34,047 nucleotides of DNA from CAYXGZ01 sp964464755. GTDB taxonomy: Bacteria; Planctomycetota; MHYJ01; JACPRB01. Below the pieces are notes generated by a model. The model did no database searches. It was not told where the DNA came from and saw only the letters and a list, made by a program, of their open reading frames with translations. The translations under genes were made by a program, and so were the position numbers. Position 1 is the stretch's first letter. Each line of letters begins with the position of its first letter. Shown here piece after piece: positions 31,377-34,047 of this stretch. The stretch lies in NCBI GenBank assembly GCA_964464755.1, contig CAYXGZ010000039.1, forward strand, positions 1 to 34,047, in the 5' to 3' direction.

Positions 31377-32489
31377 ATGGAACGCCACAAGACCCGCGAA
31401 GTCCGTTGCGGCCGCCTCGTCCTCGGCGGCGAGCAGCCGATCCGCGTCCAGTCCCTCACGACGACGAAGACGTCTGACGTCGAGGCGACGCGCCGGGAGA
31501 TCCGCTCGATGCTCGACGCGGGCGTCGAGATCGTCCGCGTCGCGGTCTTCGACCTCGCCGACGCGCACGCGCTGGGCGCAGTGAAGCAGCTTCTGGGTCA
31601 GGTCCCGCTCGTGGCCGACATCCACTTCAACTACAAGTTCGCGCTCGAGGCCGTGGAGCAGGGCGTCGACAAGGTCCGGCTCAACCCGGGCAACATCGCG
31701 GGCCTCTCGGGCGAGTTCGGCAGCGTCGGCCGGGAGCGCGTGAAGCTCGTGGCGGACGCGGTCAAGCGCAAGGGTCTCTGCATGCGGGTGGGGGTGAACT
31801 CCGGCTCGGTGGAGAAGGACCTGCTCGAGAAGCACGGCTACCCGAGCCCGGCGTGCATGGTCGAGAGCGCGCTCCGGCACTGCGAGTGGCTCGAGGCCTG
31901 CGGCGTGCGGGACCTCGTCGTCTCGATCAAGCAGACGAACACGCAGTGGATGATCGAGAACTACCGGCTCTGGGCGAGGGCCTCGGACATCCCGACGCAC
32001 CTCGGCGTCACGGAGGCCGGCCTGCCCGGATACGGGACGCTGAAGAGCGCGATCGGGATCGGCTCGCTGCTCTGCGACGGGATCGGCGACACGATCCGCG
32101 TCTCGCTGACGGGCGACAAGGCCGAGGAGATCCGCGCCGCGTTCGACATCCTCAAGGCGACGGGCCGGCGGGTCATGTCGCCGGAGCTGATCGCCTGCCC
32201 CGAGTGCGGGCGCATCCAGATCGACCTGCAGAAGGTCGTCAACGAGGTGAAGGACCGGATCAAGGACGTGACGGCGCCGATCCGGATCTCGATCCTGGGC
32301 TGCGCGGTGAACGGCCCCGGCGAGGCGGCGGAGGCGGACATCGGGATCGCGGGCGAGAAGGGGCAGGGCATCCTGTTCCGGAAGGGCCGCGAGATCCGCC
32401 GCGTGAAGGAGTCCGAGATGGTCGACGAGCTGGAGCGCGAGGTCCGGGCGCTGGCCTCGTCGATGGCCCCCCAGGAGGCGAAGCGGTGA
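31377..32489 (+). CDS. ispG: 4-hydroxy-3-methylbut-2-enyl diphosphate synthase
   Basis: This encodes 370 residues, as in E. coli IspG (two-domain form without insert). The TIM-barrel start (TREVRCGRLVLGGEQPIRVQ, VPLVADIHFNYKFAL, VRLNPGNI) and the C-terminal [4Fe-4S] domain (C274-x2-C277 in ACPECGRIQ, C309 and E316 in GCAVNGPGEA) are intact. It reductively opens MEcPP to HMBPP in the MEP isoprenoid pathway, with ferredoxin or flavodoxin as electron donor. The next gene, a PSP1-Rieske fusion, overlaps its stop codon, so a ferredoxin-like domain is co-translated with IspG. Confidence 0.95.
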   Translation: MERHKTREVRCGRLVLGGEQPIRVQSLTTTKTSDVEATRREIRSMLDAGVEIVRVAVFDLADAHALGAVKQLLGQVPLVADIHFNYKFALEAVEQGVDKVRLNPGNIAGLSGEFGSVGRERVKLVADAVKRKGLCMRVGVNSGSVEKDLLEKHGYPSPACMVESALRHCEWLEACGVRDLVVSIKQTNTQWMIENYRLWARASDIPTHLGVTEAGLPGYGTLKSAIGIGSLLCDGIGDTIRVSLTGDKAEEIRAAFDILKATGRRVMSPELIACPECGRIQIDLQKVVNEVKDRIKDVTAPIRISILGCAVNGPGEAAEADIGIAGEKGQGILFRKGREIRRVKESEMVDELEREVRALASSMAPQEAKR

Positions 32490-33724
32490 ACGACCCCTAC
32501 ATGGCCGTCGAGCCGAAGACCTGGCGGACGGTCGTCGTGCGCTACGGAAAGATGGGCCACCAGTGCGAGGCCCGCACCGACCGCGACGACCTGCGCCGCC
32601 TGGACCGCGTCATCGTGAGGACGGACCGCGGGCGCGAGCTGGGGACGGTGCTGACGGCGCCGTCGACCGCGAAGCCCTCCGTCCCCCCGGACCAGCTGGG
32701 CGAGATCGTCCGGCCCGCGACGCCCGAGGACCTGAAGAACGCGGAGCGCGTCGAGAAGGAGCAGCGGCCGCGGGAGGTCGAGGCCGTGAAGGCGGGAGTG
32801 CGGAAGTACAACCTGCCGATGAAGGTCGTCGACGTGGACCACCTGCTCGGCGGCGAGCGCGTCATCATCTACTTCCTGAGCGAGGCCCGCGTCGACTTCC
32901 GCGAGCTGGTGCGGCACCTGGCGCACGACTTCCGGACCCGGATCGAGCTGAAGCAGATCGGGGCCCGGGACCAGGCCCGCGTCGTCGGCGACATCGGCCA
33001 CTGCGGGCTGGACCTCTGCTGCCGGACGCACCTGAAGGAGCTCGGCGGCATCACGATGGACATGGCCAAGGTGCAGAAGCACACGGCCGACCCCTCGAAG
33101 ATCACGGGCCGCTGCGGCAAGCTCCTCTGCTGCCTGCGCTACGAGTACGTGGCCTACACCGAGGCGCGCAAGCTGCTCCCCGCGAAGGGGACGCGGATCT
33201 TCTCTCAGCGGGGCAACGGCGTCGTCATCGACCAGAACCTGCTCCTCCGCGAGGTGACGATCTTCAAGGAGGGGACGGAGGACCGGGTCGTCGTGAAGCT
33301 CGAGGAGATCGCGGGCGCTCCGAAGTCGGCCGCGGGCTGCAACGGCTGCGACGAGCCCGCGGGCGGCGCCGCCCCCACGGCGGCCCCCGCCGCGGCCCCG
33401 GTCCCGGTCGGGACGGGCGAGATGAAGTTCCGCAAGGTCGCCAAGGTCTCCGACATCCCCGAGGGCAAGGGACGGGTCATGGACGTCGAGGGCCTGGCCG
33501 TCGCGGTCTACAACGTCGGCGGCACGATCCACGCCACCGAGAACCGCTGCCCGCACGCGGGCGGCCCGATCGGGGAAGGCCCGCTGGACGGGCCCGTGGT
33601 CGAGTGCCCGCTGCACCACTGGACCTTCGACGTGCGCAGCGGCGACTGCCGGGGCCGGCCCGGCGTCCGGCTCAAGAAGTTCGAGGTGAAGGTGGAGGGG
33701 GAGGACTTCTACGTCCGGATCTGA
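32486..33724 (+). CDS. PSP1-domain protein (RicT/YaaT-like) fused to a C-terminal Rieske [2Fe-2S] domain
   Basis: This encodes 412 residues from GTG at 32486, which has AGGAGG at 32473-32478 seven bases upstream; ATG 32501 is a weaker option. Residues about 1-275 are a PSP1 protein: the cysteines C173, C178, C179 (GHCGLDLCCRTHLKE) and C210, C215, C216 (GRCGKLLCCLRYEY) match the metal/Fe-S-binding region of RicT. A CxxC (C285, C288) and an Ala/Pro linker follow (about 289-310). Residues about 313-412 are a Rieske ferredoxin domain with C355-P-H357 and C374-x2-H377 (RCPHAGGPI and ECPLHHWTFDV). RicT acts in RNA processing and sporulation signalling in Bacillus and carries Fe-S clusters with RicA/RicF. 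The fusion suggests electron transfer to or from that domain, which is inference. Confidence 0.9.
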   Translation: MNDPYMAVEPKTWRTVVVRYGKMGHQCEARTDRDDLRRLDRVIVRTDRGRELGTVLTAPSTAKPSVPPDQLGEIVRPATPEDLKNAERVEKEQRPREVEAVKAGVRKYNLPMKVVDVDHLLGGERVIIYFLSEARVDFRELVRHLAHDFRTRIELKQIGARDQARVVGDIGHCGLDLCCRTHLKELGGITMDMAKVQKHTADPSKITGRCGKLLCCLRYEYVAYTEARKLLPAKGTRIFSQRGNGVVIDQNLLLREVTIFKEGTEDRVVVKLEEIAGAPKSAAGCNGCDEPAGGAAPTAAPAAAPVPVGTGEMKFRKVAKVSDIPEGKGRVMDVEGLAVAVYNVGGTIHATENRCPHAGGPIGEGPLDGPVVECPLHHWTFDVRSGDCRGRPGVRLKKFEVKVEGEDFYVRI

Positions 33725-33729
33725 TCCGC

Positions 33730-33758
33730 TGGACGATGCCGCGGGAGCCCGCTAGGAT
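33730..33758 (+). promoter_or_regulatory. Promoter upstream of nuoB
   Basis: TGGACG (33730-33735) and TAGGAT (33753-33758) are 17 bases apart. The expected start is about 20 bases before the nuoB ATG, leaving room for the GGGAGGA ribosome site at 33771-33777. This is a led, not leaderless, layout. Confidence 0.55.
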
Positions 33759-33785
33759 GCTCCGGACGACGGGAGGAAACGCGCG

Positions 33786-34047
33786 ATGGGCTTGATCGAG
33801 GGGAAGTTCGGCAAGAACCTGGTCATCACCAGCGTGGACCAGGTGGTCAACTGGTCCCGGGCGGGCAGCCTCTGGCCCATGCTCTTCGGCATCGCGTGCT
33901 GCGCCATCGAGATGATGGCGACGGCCGCCTCGCGATACGACTGGGACCGCCTCGGCCTGATCCCGCGCGCCACGCCCCGCCAGAGCGACCTGATGATCGT
34001 CGCGGGCACCGTCAACGCGAAGATGGCGCTCGTCGTCAAGAAGCTCT
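33786..34047 (+). CDS. nuoB: NADH-quinone oxidoreductase subunit B, 5' part
   Basis: The first 87 codons are present and the gene runs off the window. The N-terminus holds SLWPMLFGIACCAIEMMATA, with the adjacent Cys pair that ligates cluster N2 in complex I, and RATPRQSDLMIVAGTVNAKM. The remaining two Cys ligands lie beyond the edge. Subunit B is the membrane-arm-facing iron-sulfur subunit that passes electrons to quinone, here presumably menaquinone given mqnE. An A (NuoA) gene does not precede it, so nuoB seems to head this locus. Confidence 0.93.
   Translation, partial: MGLIEGKFGKNLVITSVDQVVNWSRAGSLWPMLFGIACCAIEMMATAASRYDWDRLGLIPRATPRQSDLMIVAGTVNAKMALVVKKL

Noticed and set aside
1..34047. 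tRNA, rRNA, CRISPR arrays, insertion sequences, prophage or defence islands
   Set aside because: No cloverleaf-like sequence, repeat-spacer pattern, transposase, integrase or inverted-repeat-bounded segment was seen; genes are packed housekeeping and envelope functions with uniform composition.

Overview
The window is a gene-dense, very GC-rich (roughly 70% by eye) bacterial chromosome segment with almost every third codon position G or C. It carries 34 protein genes: 32 complete, and one cut at each edge. I see no tRNA, rRNA, CRISPR array, insertion sequence or phage gene. Lipoproteins, a beta-barrel-like protein ending in Phe, an LPS-kinase-like protein, a CsgG-type lipoprotein, futalosine-pathway menaquinone synthesis and complex I point to a diderm bacterium. 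The Ser/Thr kinase-TPR protein, the zf-HC2 anti-sigma factors and a prokaryotic RING-like protein would fit an uncultured Planctomycetota-like lineage. That placement is an inference and is not proven here.

Layout: (1-704) the end of a 2-oxoacid:ferredoxin oxidoreductase beta subunit and a strong terminator. (704-2422, minus) an ECF sigma factor, its zf-HC2 anti-sigma factor and a small membrane protein. (2493-3749) a folE-peroxiredoxin operon in which the peroxidatic Cys codon is an in-frame TGA followed by a SECIS-like hairpin, so a selenocysteine peroxiredoxin. (3759-4595) a PHP phosphoesterase. (4592-9634) a transcription unit with a clear promoter and terminator: mqnE, a beta-barrel-like protein, a TatD-like hydrolase, a DUF799/GNA1162 lipoprotein, a CsgG-like lipoprotein and a glycine-zipper protein. 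(9672-14744) a Lon-N-domain protein, a TIGR03960-type radical SAM protein, an Sm-like small protein, a lipoprotein, thioredoxin reductase and a TPR protein. (14746-16002, minus) a DUF401 permease. (16050-19194) an exported hypothetical, a HisK-type PHP phosphatase, a small PII-like protein and an exported esterase. (19196-20624, minus) a methyltransferase and a WaaP-like kinase. (20691-28486) the kinase-TPR protein, mutL, an M16-like YfmF homologue, a RING-like membrane protein, an orphan anti-sigma factor and a DUF3106-like protein. (28483-34047) elbB, a homocysteine methyltransferase-MTHFR fusion, a small lipoprotein, ispG, a PSP1 (RicT/YaaT)-Rieske fusion and the start of nuoB.

The most notable points are: the selenocysteine peroxiredoxin with its SECIS, and a thioredoxin reductase elsewhere in the window that could reduce it; the PSP1-Rieske fusion, which joins an iron-sulfur RNA-decay/cofactor protein to a ferredoxin domain and lies between ispG and nuoB; and a recurring promoter layout (TTGNNN-N17-TANNNT ending only 6-14 bases before the start codon), which implies that first genes of operons here are read from leaderless mRNAs while internal genes use Shine-Dalgarno sites.
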